DNA of 64,000 nucleotides from positions 310,001 through 374,000 of the forward strand of contig DASXGW010000001.1 of NCBI GenBank assembly GCA_036488875.1, in the 5' to 3' direction. A model generated the notes under the pieces. It searched no databases, was not told where the DNA came from, and saw nothing but the letters and a program-made list of their open reading frames with translations. Position 1 is the first letter of the stretch. Each line of letters opens with the position of its first letter. Positions 1 to 8,199 of the stretch are shown piece after piece. The stretch comes from Candidatus Baltobacteraceae bacterium. Lineage in GTDB: Bacteria > Vulcanimicrobiota > Vulcanimicrobiia > Vulcanimicrobiales > Vulcanimicrobiaceae. The position numbers were made by a program, and so were the translations under genes.

Positions 1-2
1 CG

Positions 3-1139
3 ACGTTAGCCGATACGTTGGGCTACACGCTCATGATTCCGCTGCTGCCGTCGCTGGTGCGCCAGTTTCACGTTTCGGACCTGATGGTGGGAGCGCTATT
101 GAGCGTGCCGGCGTTTTGCTCGACGATCGCTGCGCCGGTGTGGGGCAAAGTAAGCGACCGGATCGGCAGAAAGCCCATTATCATCGGCTCCCAGGTGCTC
201 ACATTGCTGGGGTACCTCGTCCTGGCGACGGCGCACTCGTTCGTGATCATCTTCGCGTCGCGAATCGCGTCGGGATTGGGCGCGGGCGGCTTGGGAGCGG
301 TGCAATCCTATATCGCCGACGTCACCGAGCCCAAACAGCGCGATATCGCTTATTCGCTCTACGGTGCGGTTTTCGGCGTCGCGTTCATCATCGGTCCGCT
401 CATCTCGGGCTTTCTCGCAAAAGAGGGATATTCGATTCCGTTTTTCGTTGCGTCGGGACTCGCGGCGGCGAACATCGTCTTTACGTGGTACTTCATTCCG
501 TCATTCGGTAAAAAAGACAAGCCGAGCAGCGTGCAGGAGTCGGTCAAAGCTGCGAGCGCCCCAGGTGTGCGATTGGTTTTGATCCGGCAGTTTTTGGCGA
601 TTCTCGCGATCGTCTGCTTCTTGTCGAACTTCGGACTGTTTTTGGAACACGTGCTGCGGACGAACGTTTCTGCGATCGGCTGGCTCTTGGCGCTGGCAGG
701 CGCCGTCGGCGGCGCGGCCATGATCTTCGTCGTTACGCCGTTGGCGGCTCGCATCGGGGATCGCCGGGTCGCGCGGCTCGGGTTGTTCTTTAGCTTCATC
801 GCCTACGGAATGTTGTGGTTCTCCGATAATATGCCGCTGTTTTGCGTGATGCTCGTGTTTTGGGCCGTCGGCTCGGCGATGGTCGAGCCGACGCTGACGT
901 CGCTGCTTTCCGTGCGCGCGAAGGCCAGCGAACGCGGGGCGGTGATGGGCGTCAGCGATTCGGTGAACAGCTTAGCCATGATCGTGGGGCCGGCGGCCGG
1001 CGCGGCAATCATCGGCCTCAATCCACGGCTTTTGGGCGTCATTCCCGCCGTAGCAGCGTTGGCGGCCATCGTCATACCGCAGTGGCGGCAGGACGACGCG
1101 AAAGAAGAGAAGGAGCGCAAGCGCGCTAAAGCAAGCTGA
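3..1139 (+). CDS. MFS transporter, 5' end outside window
   Basis: A major facilitator superfamily permease, probably a multidrug or metabolite exporter of the inner membrane. The reading frame is open to the left edge, and the residues before the first possible internal start (TTG at 18) already read as MFS helix 1, ending in GYTLMIPLLP, so the true start lies outside the window. The loop 2-3 signature GKVSDRIGRKP is present near residues 40-50, and about eleven further hydrophobic helices follow. The C-terminal tail is short and very basic (KEEKERKRAKAS). The last 14 bases overlap the convergent radical SAM gene. Substrate cannot be told from sequence. Confidence 0.9.
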   Translation, partial: TLADTLGYTLMIPLLPSLVRQFHVSDLMVGALLSVPAFCSTIAAPVWGKVSDRIGRKPIIIGSQVLTLLGYLVLATAHSFVIIFASRIASGLGAGGLGAVQSYIADVTEPKQRDIAYSLYGAVFGVAFIIGPLISGFLAKEGYSIPFFVASGLAAANIVFTWYFIPSFGKKDKPSSVQESVKAASAPGVRLVLIRQFLAILAIVCFLSNFGLFLEHVLRTNVSAIGWLLALAGAVGGAAMIFVVTPLAARIGDRRVARLGLFFSFIAYGMLWFSDNMPLFCVMLVFWAVGSAMVEPTLTSLLSVRAKASERGAVMGVSDSVNSLAMIVGPAAGAAIIGLNPRLLGVIPAVAALAAIVIPQWRQDDAKEEKERKRAKAS

Positions 1140-2010
1140 TCTGGCGCTGCCCTTGGGGCACAATGCGATCCGCTTCGCGCGCCGGGTGCGTGCGCAGCGC
1201 GGCGCGGACGTCGCGATCGATAACCGACGAAACCGAGTACGGAGCGTATGTGCCGCAATACATGCGCTCGTAGCGTTCGACCAGTTCGGGCCGGTGTTCG
1301 CGTGCGTAGGCAAAGAAGGCCTCGCGCGTGACGTCGCCCAGATATAACGTACTCGACCACACGTTGGCGGCCCCTGCGTCGCGCGCCGCGCGCACGACGG
1401 CCTCGAGACTCTCGGGCGTATCGGTCAGATGCGGGATCACCGGCGCCAGCGCGACATTGACTTTGATGCCGGCTGACGCAAGCATCGCAACGGCGCGTAA
1501 CCGTTGGCGCGGCGGAGCGACGGTCGGTTCGATCTCGCGCGCGAGTGCGTCGTCGAGCGTCGCAATGCTGATCGATACGCCCACGCCCACGTTATGCGCG
1601 AGCGTTTGCAAAACATCGACGTCGCGAACGACCAGGGGCGAGCGCGTGATGATGCCGGCCGGCGTATCGTAATCGTTGAACGCCTCCAAGATGCGGCGGG
1701 TCAGTCGATAGCGGCCTTCGAGCGGCTGGTACGGGTCGGTTACCGTTCCGACCGCGACGTATTCGCGCCGCCAAGCGGCCCGAGCCAGTTCGCGCCGCAC
1801 GATCGCCGGCGCGTTGACCTTCACGAAGATCCGGCTGCCCCAGCGATCGACGCCGTCTTCGTCGAGGAACCAGTGCGTGCGCCGGGCGTAGCAGAAGACG
1901 CATTGGTGGTAGCAGCCGCGGTACGGATTGACGGACCAGTTGAAGGGCATGCCCTTGACCGGGTTGATGACCGATTTCGCGATCTGCTCGACCACCTCGA
2001 CGCCCCGCAT
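1126..2010 (-). CDS. SPL-like radical SAM protein (Rv2578c type)
   Basis: A radical S-adenosylmethionine protein of the spore photoproduct lyase-like group. The CX3CX2C cluster motif is at residues 33-40 (CYHQCVFC), and the family sequence NPYRGC lies just before it. The group is named after a DNA-lesion repair enzyme, but most members, this one included, have no proven substrate. I start it at the ATG at 2010 (294 residues). A TTG 36 bases further out would also be in frame, but it coincides with the predicted -35 box. The gene stands alone, convergent with the MFS gene. A LexA-type operator covers its promoter, so DNA-damage induction is likely (inference). Confidence 0.85.
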   Translation of the reverse strand: MRGVEVVEQIAKSVINPVKGMPFNWSVNPYRGCYHQCVFCYARRTHWFLDEDGVDRWGSRIFVKVNAPAIVRRELARAAWRREYVAVGTVTDPYQPLEGRYRLTRRILEAFNDYDTPAGIITRSPLVVRDVDVLQTLAHNVGVGVSISIATLDDALAREIEPTVAPPRQRLRAVAMLASAGIKVNVALAPVIPHLTDTPESLEAVVRAARDAGAANVWSSTLYLGDVTREAFFAYAREHRPELVERYERMYCGTYAPYSVSSVIDRDVRAALRTHPAREADRIVPQGQRQISLL

Positions 2011-2017
2011 GGGGTCC

Positions 2018-2046
2018 AGTATAATACGAACATATGTTCGATACAA
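2018..2046 (-). promoter_or_regulatory. Promoter of the radical SAM gene, leaderless
   Basis: Read on the minus strand: TTGTAT (2046-2041) as -35, a 17-base spacer, then TATACT (2023-2018) as -10. Only 7 bases separate the -10 box from the ATG at 2010, so transcription should start on or just before the start codon. The plus strand also reads TATAAT at 2020-2025, which could serve the divergent gene at 2094. Confidence 0.6.
2027..2040. promoter_or_regulatory. LexA-type SOS box
   Basis: CGAACATATGTTCG is a perfect 14-bp palindrome and fits the Gram-positive/actinobacterial LexA consensus CGAACRNRYGTTYG at every position. It fills the spacer between the -35 and -10 boxes of the radical SAM promoter, the classical place for repression. 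No lexA gene is in the window, so the regulator is inferred. Confidence 0.65.
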
Positions 2047-2093
2047 GGGGCGGGTGTAACTTCGCGGCCGAACGGTGGTTAAGTAAGAACGTC

Positions 2094-2768
2094 ATGGCAT
2101 ATCGATTTCAGCCTCAAAACGCCTACGGCGGCACGATGGCTCCCGCCATCCCGACGGCGTCGCTGCTCGGGCAAGTCCTAGGCATCACCGCGCTCGGTTT
2201 GTGCATCACAGCCGGCGCCGCGTGGCTTCTGGGACCGTATGTATCGTACGGCGTCGGTCTCATCGCGATGATCGTGGGTTTCGTCATGCTCTTCGTGATT
2301 CGCGCGCAGTGGCGAAATGAAGCGCTGTCGCTTACGTTATTTTATGTCTTTACGTTCTTAGAAGGCGTCGGCATCGCGCCGGTCGTTTCGAATTACGTGC
2401 ACGCATTCGGTCCTTCCGTCGTGGTCAACGCAGCGCTGACGACCGGATTGGGGATGTTTGCACTCGCGGCGATCGTGTATGCGACCGGGCTGGATCTGCG
2501 CCGTTTTCAGGGCATCTTCATGCTTGCGTTGCTGGGCTTGATCGTCGTCGGCATCGTCTCGATGTTCGTGCGCTTCATTCACCCCGAGACGTACGCTTGG
2601 CTAACGCTCGTCATCTTCGCGGGCCTCGTCCTCATCGATTTTGCGCGGATTCGCGCCGGCGGAGACGGCCTGACGCCCGTCCTCATGGCCACGAGCATCT
2701 ACCTTGACGCGATCAACATCTTCTTGGCCCTGCTGCAGATCTTTGGGGGTAGGCGGTCCTCCGATTAA
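2094..2768 (+). CDS. Bax inhibitor-1 family membrane protein
   Basis: A 224-residue polytopic protein of the Bax inhibitor-1/YccA/YetJ family with about seven transmembrane helices. Bacterial relatives include a pH-sensitive calcium leak channel (YetJ) and an FtsH modulator (YccA). The typical C-terminal helix YLDAINIFLALLQIFG and the short soluble N-terminus are present. I chose the ATG at 2094 (MAYRFQPQ) because the family starts there; an in-frame ATG at 2034 would lie inside the LexA-type palindrome. No strong Shine-Dalgarno is seen. purF follows after 18 bases but has its own -10 box. Confidence 0.88.
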   Translation: MAYRFQPQNAYGGTMAPAIPTASLLGQVLGITALGLCITAGAAWLLGPYVSYGVGLIAMIVGFVMLFVIRAQWRNEALSLTLFYVFTFLEGVGIAPVVSNYVHAFGPSVVVNAALTTGLGMFALAAIVYATGLDLRRFQGIFMLALLGLIVVGIVSMFVRFIHPETYAWLTLVIFAGLVLIDFARIRAGGDGLTPVLMATSIYLDAINIFLALLQIFGGRRSSD

Positions 2769-2772
2769 CCCC

Positions 2773-2778
2773 TATACT
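2773..2778 (+). promoter_or_regulatory. -10 box of purF, leaderless arrangement
   Basis: TATACT ends 8 bases before the purF ATG at 2787 and no Shine-Dalgarno lies between, so a leaderless purF transcript is predicted. No convincing -35 is seen at 17 bases. Confidence 0.45.
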
Positions 2779-2786
2779 AGAGTCAG

Positions 2787-4151
2787 ATGTGCGGGATAAC
2801 GGGGGTCTACGCGCCGGGGCGCGACGCAGCGCGCTTGGCGTACTTCGCCCTGTACGCGCTGCAGCACCGCGGGCAAGAGTCCGCGGGCATCGCCGCAGCC
2901 GACGGCGGGACGATCCGTTCGCATAAGGCCATGGGTCTGCTCGGTGCGATCTTCGACGAAGACGTGCTCAGCGACCTCAGCGGCCACATTGCCGTCGGCC
3001 ACACGCGGTACTCGACGACGGGGTCCTCGATCGTCGTCAACGCGCAGCCCCTGCTCGAACGCACCGAGCTCGGCGACTTCTCGTTCGCGCATAACGGCAA
3101 TCTCACCAATACCGACGATTTGCGCGAAACACTTTCGCCGACGACCGTGCTGCAGGCCACCACGGATTCCGAAGTGATGGCCAAGCTTATCGTCGAGTCG
3201 AAGGGCACGATGCTCGAACGCATCGCTGCGGTACTGAAGGTTGCGCGCGGCGCATATTCGATCGTCCTTTCCACGCAAGACGAGCTCTACGCGTTTCGCG
3301 ATCCGTGGGGCGTGCGGCCGCTCTGTCTCGGTACGCTACCCGACGGCGGCTACGTGGTCGTGTCGGAGTCGTGCGCGCTCGGAACGATCGGCGCGCAATA
3401 TTTGCGCGAGGTCGCGCGCGGCGAGATCGTGCGCATCTCGGCCGACGGGCTCGAGTCGCATCAGACGCCGGTGGACGCCGCGATTCCCGCGCTATGCATG
3501 TTCGAGTACATCTACTTTTCGCGCCCCGACTCCAAGCTCGACGAGCGCTCGATCTACATGGCGCGCTACGCGATGGGCGGCCAACTCGCAAAAGAGCACC
3601 CGGTGATCGCCGACGTGGTGATGGCCGTTCCGGACTCGGCGATTCCCGGCGGCATCGGCTACGCCGCCGCCAGCGGATTGCCCTACGTCGAGGGTCTGAT
3701 CAAGAACCGGTACATTGGGCGCACGTTCATCAGCCCGGATCAGAAGATGCGCTCGCGCGGCGTCCATTTGAAGTTCAATCCGGTGGTCGAGAATCTACGC
3801 GGGCAGCGCGTCGTGGTCGTCGACGACTCGATCGTGCGCGGCACGACGACGCCGCGCATCGTCGCATTGCTGCGCGAAGCCGGCGCGCGCGAGGTGCATT
3901 TGCGCATCACGTCACCGCCGATCAAACACCCGTGTTACTTGGGCGTCGACATGGCGACCTACGACGAACTGATTGCGGCCAACTACACGGTCGAAGAGAT
4001 TCGTGCCAAGACGGGAGCCGATTCGCTGGGATATCTCAGTCTCAAAGGGCTCTTCAAGGCGGTAGGGCGCGAACGCGAGGAGATGTGCGTCGGCTGTCTG
4101 ACCGGCGAATATCCCAACGTGCCCCCGACCCATCAATCGCGCGCTAGCTAA
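2787..4151 (+). CDS. purF: Amidophosphoribosyltransferase
   Basis: Catalyses the first committed step of purine synthesis: PRPP plus glutamine to 5-phosphoribosylamine, in the cytoplasm. The protein (454 residues) starts MCGITGVY, so Cys2 becomes the N-terminal nucleophile after Met removal, with no propeptide to cleave. LQHRGQESAG follows at about residues 25-34. The PRPP loop VVVDDSIVRGTT is at about 343-354. Cys237, Cys383, Cys434 and Cys437 match the four 4Fe-4S ligands of the Bacillus-type enzyme, so an oxygen-sensitive cluster is expected. purM and purN are 7 kb away in another operon; purL and purQ are not in the window. Confidence 0.97.
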   Translation: MCGITGVYAPGRDAARLAYFALYALQHRGQESAGIAAADGGTIRSHKAMGLLGAIFDEDVLSDLSGHIAVGHTRYSTTGSSIVVNAQPLLERTELGDFSFAHNGNLTNTDDLRETLSPTTVLQATTDSEVMAKLIVESKGTMLERIAAVLKVARGAYSIVLSTQDELYAFRDPWGVRPLCLGTLPDGGYVVVSESCALGTIGAQYLREVARGEIVRISADGLESHQTPVDAAIPALCMFEYIYFSRPDSKLDERSIYMARYAMGGQLAKEHPVIADVVMAVPDSAIPGGIGYAAASGLPYVEGLIKNRYIGRTFISPDQKMRSRGVHLKFNPVVENLRGQRVVVVDDSIVRGTTTPRIVALLREAGAREVHLRITSPPIKHPCYLGVDMATYDELIAANYTVEEIRAKTGADSLGYLSLKGLFKAVGREREEMCVGCLTGEYPNVPPTHQSRAS

Positions 4152-4166
4152 TCGACGCCGAGGAGT

Positions 4167-4358
4167 TCAGCGGTCGCGTTCGGCCGCGTGCGCTTCCAAC
4201 TCCGATAGCCGCACAACGCACTCTCCGAGCAAGTCGCGAATGTCGCACAGCAACTCGACGACGACGTCGTTCGACGCCGGCTGTGCTTCGAGTTCGGCGC
4301 GCGGTCGCGGCGGGCGCGCGAGGCTGGGATCCATGCTTCGTCCATTCGGTTCAACCAA
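4167..4358 (-). CDS. Small hypothetical protein
   Basis: A 63-residue frame that I do not recognise. The N-terminal half is Pro/Arg rich. The C-terminal half is a plausible amphipathic helix (VVELLCDIRDLLGECVVRLSELEAH), which could oligomerise. It lies convergent to purF and divergent from the XRE regulator gene at 4416, a layout seen for regulator-linked small genes. An internal ATG at 4329 gives a 53-residue version. No clear Shine-Dalgarno. It may be spurious. Confidence 0.35.
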   Translation of the reverse strand: MVEPNGRSMDPSLARPPRPRAELEAQPASNDVVVELLCDIRDLLGECVVRLSELEAHAAERDR

Positions 4359-4415
4359 TCGGCAAGACCTGTTGGTTCAAGGCTTCCGGGCGCGCGGTGC
4401 TACAGTTCAAAAACC

Positions 4416-4775
4416 GTGACGCTGGGAGAGAGAATCACCGCTCGCCGTAAGGCTTTGGGATGGTCGCAAAACGAATTGGCGCGCCGCGCCGGCGTAAACC
4501 ATCCGACGCTCTTTAAGATCGAATCCGGTCAGCGCAGCAATCCGTCGATCGGAACGATCGTCAAGATTGCTCGGGCGCTCGGCACGACGGCGGAGTCGCT
4601 CGTCGGCGCGGAACCGTCGGAGCCTCGCCGGCGGACGAAAGCCGAGGCCGAGCGTTTGGCGCAGGGCGGGATTGCGCTGGTTGAGGAGCTGGCGGCGCTG
4701 CGCAAGCGCGTCGACGCGTTGGAGGCCTGGCGTCGAGATCAAGAAGGACGCTCTCGAAAGCGCGCAACGCGGTAA
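4416..4775 (+). CDS. XRE-family transcriptional regulator
   Basis: A 119-residue DNA-binding protein. A Cro/C1-type helix-turn-helix occupies about residues 3-60 (ARRKALGWSQNELARRAGV, then the recognition helix HPTLFKIESGQRSNPS). The tail is charged and coiled-coil-like (residues 75-110, VEELAALRKRVDALEAW) and probably dimerises. Start is GTG; a TACAGT -10-like box (4401-4406) lies 9 bases before it, so the mRNA may be leaderless. The upstream region holds ACCAA...TTGGT half-sites (4353-4376) that could be its own operator. Targets unknown. Confidence 0.85.
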   Translation: MTLGERITARRKALGWSQNELARRAGVNHPTLFKIESGQRSNPSIGTIVKIARALGTTAESLVGAEPSEPRRRTKAEAERLAQGGIALVEELAALRKRVDALEAWRRDQEGRSRKRATR

Positions 4776-4853
4776 TCAGGGGATCGGGCGTTTCGTCGAC
4801 GTACATCATGGGCGCAGCGTAGCATTGCGTAGTGCCACACGTATGGCATTGTG

Positions 4854-6344
4854 CTATATCGAGTAGTCGAAAACGGCGCTATTACAGCTTTGGCAGCGAT
4901 AGTGAACGACGTTCTTCCCGCGCTTCAAGTCGAAAATGAGTACCGTGGCGGCGCGTCCGGCGACGATCGTTCCGCCGCCGCGGAGATTCGTGTTCGCGGG
5001 ATTCGCCCATATGGCGGCTCCCCCGCGAATAGCGGCGGGCGCATAAATGTAAAGCGTCAGCCATCCGTTGGCCGCACGAATGCCGGTAAGCGCCGGCATC
5101 TGCGCCTTGGGAATGGGACGGTTGAAGCGCGATACCGGATAGTCTGCATAGCGGAACATGCGTGTGGGCATCGTGCGTCCGCCGATGAACGTCATGCCGA
5201 TCTTCGCGTCGTGATAGTCGATCGTCGCTGGATAGACCGTGCTGCCGCCAAGGGGCGCTGACTCCATCGCTTTTCCGCCCGGGATATACGGGAACGCGAC
5301 AGCGCGCGGCGCAGCGGAAAAAGTGCGCGCGTCCGAAGCGGCTTGGCCCAGCGTTTCGACCTTCATGCCGTCGCGCACGGCCTGCGCGTAGATCGCGTCC
5401 ATAATCGGCGCGCTGCCGGCAGAGGTCTCGTCGCGGGATTCCTGTTGCGAGATCATGACGATCGGCTGCGTTTGCCCGGCGGCGGCGTAGGCATCGACGA
5501 GCGATCGCACGTAGCGCACTGCCGTCGAGACGGTGAAGCCGCCGCGCTGCAGTAGATCGTCGGGATCGGTCGAGTAGGCATCCTCGCGTCCGCTCATATA
5601 CGCGCGGGTCAAATCGCGCGCGGTCCATTCGAACGCAAGCAGATCGCAGCCGCCGTTGGGCTGCGGGCGCTTGTACGACTTGACGTCGGCGCAGTACGTG
5701 CCCCACGGCGCGCCGAGATCCCACGTGCCGTCGGTGCCGCGGCTGTTCCACGTAATTCCCCAGAACGCGTGCTCGCCGGGATAGAGCCCCTGCGGAATGA
5801 GCCGCTCCGTTCCCGCCGACATGACGCTGACTTTGGGCATATACCATGGGAGATTCTTGGCGATGAGGACGTGCAAGCTCGGGAAGTACGCGGACTGGAC
5901 GTCGTCGCCGTTGCTCGCGTGATAGGCATTGTAGGTCGAAGCAAACGGAATGTACGCCATGTTTCCGATCATCCACGTCATCGGAATGTGATGACTCGAC
6001 GCGACACGTTCGAGGCTCTGCATGCCCGGAAGCGAAACGGCTTGCTGTAGCGACGTGGCGATGAAGCGCGTCTGCGTCGGTCCCCTTGGGATCGCCCAGC
6101 GCGGCAGCGGCGGCCGTGCATCTTGGCTCAGTTTATCGAGCCCGCATCTCGCGTATCGCAATAGGATCGGCGGAAACGCTCCGCTGCGAACGCGATACCA
6201 AACGAAGGCGTCCTCACTGACGACGCACGTTTGCGAACTGCGGTCGGCAACGACTGGCGGCGCGGGCGACGGCGGTGAGTTCGTGCTCGAGCAGCCGGCG
6301 ATCGAAACGACCGCCAGCAGCGCCGGGATCTTGAGGCGGTCTAC
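4854..6344 (-). CDS. Secreted hypothetical lipoprotein, start unclear
   Basis: About 490 residues, directly behind panB and overlapping its stop codon. The N-terminus looks like a lipoprotein signal: basic residues, PALLAVVSIAG, then Cys in a lipobox context followed by Ser/Pro. No ATG, GTG or TTG lies in frame near it; the nearest options are ATC at 6329 or CTG at 6320, so I give the outer limit. The body has blocks such as HIPMTWMIGNMAY, FWGITWNSRGTDGTWDLG and a QQESRDE stretch, which loosely recall the polysaccharide deacetylase/glycosidase barrel, but I cannot name the family. The last residues include a CQSC pair. Confidence 0.6.
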   Translation of the reverse strand, partial: VDRLKIPALLAVVSIAGCSSTNSPPSPAPPVVADRSSQTCVVSEDAFVWYRVRSGAFPPILLRYARCGLDKLSQDARPPLPRWAIPRGPTQTRFIATSLQQAVSLPGMQSLERVASSHHIPMTWMIGNMAYIPFASTYNAYHASNGDDVQSAYFPSLHVLIAKNLPWYMPKVSVMSAGTERLIPQGLYPGEHAFWGITWNSRGTDGTWDLGAPWGTYCADVKSYKRPQPNGGCDLLAFEWTARDLTRAYMSGREDAYSTDPDDLLQRGGFTVSTAVRYVRSLVDAYAAAGQTQPIVMISQQESRDETSAGSAPIMDAIYAQAVRDGMKVETLGQAASDARTFSAAPRAVAFPYIPGGKAMESAPLGGSTVYPATIDYHDAKIGMTFIGGRTMPTRMFRYADYPVSRFNRPIPKAQMPALTGIRAANGWLTLYIYAPAAIRGGAAIWANPANTNLRGGGTIVAGRAATVLIFDLKRGKNVVHYRCQSCNSAVFDYSI

Positions 6345-7192
6345 TCTGCGGGGAACGTTTTTTCTCTTACGTCGCGCGCGTAAGCGGCGAGTGCTTCGGT
6401 GGCGAGCTTTCCGACCTCGGCGTAGCGCTTGGCAAACCGCGGCGAGTGCGGATACATGCCGAGGATATCGTGCAGCACCAGCACTTGCGAGTCGCAGTGC
6501 GGCCCCGAACCGATACCGATGGTCGGAATCGAAAGCATCTCGGTGATCTCGCGCGAGATCTCGTGGTCGACGACTTCCAGCACGATCGCATACGCGCCGG
6601 CCTCCTCGATCGCGCGTGCGTCGTCGACGAGGCGGTCGCGGTGCGTGCGCATTTTGAAGCCGGGACCGAGGCCGGCGGTTTGCGGCGTGACGCCGATATG
6701 TCCGACGACCGGAATGCCGCTGCGCGCGATCGCGCGCACGCGCTCGGATTCGTAAACGCCGCCCTCGAGTTTGACCGAACACGCTCCGCCTTCTTTGACG
6801 AAGCGAATCGCAGAGCGCACCGCGTCTTCGTTGCTCACCTGATACGAACCGAACGGCATGTCGGCGATGACGTGCGCGCGACACGTGCCGCGCACGACGG
6901 CTTGCGTATGGTGCACGATTTGTTCGATCGTGACCGGCGTCGTTTCGTCGTAACCAAGTACGACGTTGCCGAGGCTGTCGCCGACGAGAATGACGTCGAT
7001 GCCGGCCTCTTCGACGAACTGGCCGAATGCGGCGTCGTATGCCGTGGCGATGGGGAAGATCGTCTTGCCTTTACGGCGTTTAATCGCTCCGGCGGGCAGC
7101 CGGCGAATCGCCGGGTTCTTTTCAGGCTCGTAGGGGCGCGCTTCACCGGCGCCATTTTGCCCCGCAGGCTGACTGGACTTTGACGTATACAC
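6341..7192 (-). CDS. panB: Ketopantoate hydroxymethyltransferase
   Basis: Transfers a hydroxymethyl group from methylene-tetrahydrofolate to alpha-ketoisovalerate, the first step of pantothenate and coenzyme A synthesis, in the cytoplasm. 283 residues with a GTG start. The N-terminal 40 residues are extra and low-complexity compared with the family, so an internal start is possible. Diagnostic blocks: ATAYDAAFG, DVILVGDSLGNVVLGYDETTPVT (Mg-binding Asp), ADMPFGSYQ, KLEGG, and a C-terminal IGIGSGPHCDSQVLVLHDILG. panC and panD are not adjacent. The reading frame of the following lipoprotein overlaps its stop, suggesting translational coupling. Confidence 0.96.
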   Translation of the reverse strand: MYTSKSSQPAGQNGAGEARPYEPEKNPAIRRLPAGAIKRRKGKTIFPIATAYDAAFGQFVEEAGIDVILVGDSLGNVVLGYDETTPVTIEQIVHHTQAVVRGTCRAHVIADMPFGSYQVSNEDAVRSAIRFVKEGGACSVKLEGGVYESERVRAIARSGIPVVGHIGVTPQTAGLGPGFKMRTHRDRLVDDARAIEEAGAYAIVLEVVDHEISREITEMLSIPTIGIGSGPHCDSQVLVLHDILGMYPHSPRFAKRYAEVGKLATEALAAYARDVREKTFPAE

Positions 7193-7219
7193 GGTAGGAA
7201 AGGCCTTCGCGCCCTCCCC

Positions 7220-7687
7220 CTAGTTCACCCGGCGGTCGACCCGAAAGAGAAAGCATCCGTGCGTGAACGAGCGGGCGTGGACGAAGGCAATCTCGGGATT
7301 GGCGAGGAGTTCCTCGACGCGCCGTTCGGTGGTGCCGTCAACCACAACCGCGACCTGATCGATGCGTTGTGCGGCGTCGTAGCCGCGCAGCGTAATCGGG
7401 CGGTTGAGAAAATCTTCGGGAAGATGGTCGTTTTGCGCGTAGCGCTCGCAGCCGTCGGCGTGCACGAAGATCGGGCCGACTTCTTTATACGGGTTGCGCG
7501 TGTCGAACGGACTGAATGAGAAGAGCACGAGGCGCTCGCCTTCCTTGGCGCGGCGTAAGCAGTGGCGGCACGGATTACCCGGCGCGGTCTGCATCTCTGC
7601 GTGGAGTGCGTTGCCGTACGCGTCTTGCGACGCGTTGCGCATCTCGTCCGCGACGGCGGTGTCGAGGGAAGTCACGATAAGACTCAT
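7220..7687 (-). CDS. DUF1203 domain protein
   Basis: A 155-residue soluble protein covering the whole DUF1203 family. Family features visible are PCRHCLRRAKEGERLVLFSFSPF, then NPYKEVGPIFVHADGC and ITLRGYDAAQRI. Function of the family is unknown. It lies 27 bases before panB on the same strand and 68 bases behind the DoxX-like gene, so it may be cotranscribed with either. Start is ATG. Confidence 0.8.
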   Translation of the reverse strand: MSLIVTSLDTAVADEMRNASQDAYGNALHAEMQTAPGNPCRHCLRRAKEGERLVLFSFSPFDTRNPYKEVGPIFVHADGCERYAQNDHLPEDFLNRPITLRGYDAAQRIDQVAVVVDGTTERRVEELLANPEIAFVHARSFTHGCFLFRVDRRVN

Positions 7688-7755
7688 GAGCCCAGCTTAG
7701 CCTTCGGTCTATATTTCGTGCCATCCGAATCTTGCCATACGTTGCCGAAAGCGCT

Positions 7756-8166
7756 TTAGACCCGTTGGATCGGGATCAGCGAGCGGACCCGCTCATTGAG
7801 AAGGTAAATCGGGATCCAAACGATCACGCCGAAGATTACCGGAAAAAGTGTTTCAAAGGCGCTGAAACCGGCGCGAAGATTGCATGCGCATGCGCCGCCA
7901 AAGTAGCCCGTCAGCAGCACTGCGCCAAATATGGACGTACGCGGAATGACGTACAACGCGGTAAGGACTAGGAGCAGAGCTGCGATGACCGGAGCAAGCG
8001 AGAGGGGCATACCTTGACGGTGGAAGGCGTCGGCAACACCCGGCGCGATGAAGATTTTTCCAGCCGCGTCGAACAGCATGAAGAGCGTTGCAAGGGCGTA
8101 TAGGCCTCGGGCGGTCCAAAGAGTTGGGCGAGAGCGGGCAGCCGTACCTGCCGTTGGGGATTCCAC
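7756..8166 (-). CDS. DoxX-like membrane protein
   Basis: A 136-residue, four-helix inner-membrane protein of the DoxX-like group. The family block ALYVIPRTSIFGAVLLTGYFGGA is at about residues 90-112. Relatives are often linked to redox stress or quinone functions, but a precise role is not known. The start is GTG with a good Shine-Dalgarno (TAGGAGG, 7 bases upstream). It lies 33 bases behind an AraC-family regulator gene, an arrangement typical of a regulator with its target. Confidence 0.82.
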   Translation of the reverse strand: MESPTAGTAARSRPTLWTARGLYALATLFMLFDAAGKIFIAPGVADAFHRQGMPLSLAPVIAALLLVLTALYVIPRTSIFGAVLLTGYFGGACACNLRAGFSAFETLFPVIFGVIVWIPIYLLNERVRSLIPIQRV

Positions 8167-8199
8167 GATGAGCCTCCTACCTCAGAAGTTCTTGCAATC

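Noticed and set aside
6345-6884. N-terminal 180 residues of the 4854-6884 minus frame
   Set aside because: Arg-rich out-of-frame reading of panB; only the part after 6344 looks like protein.
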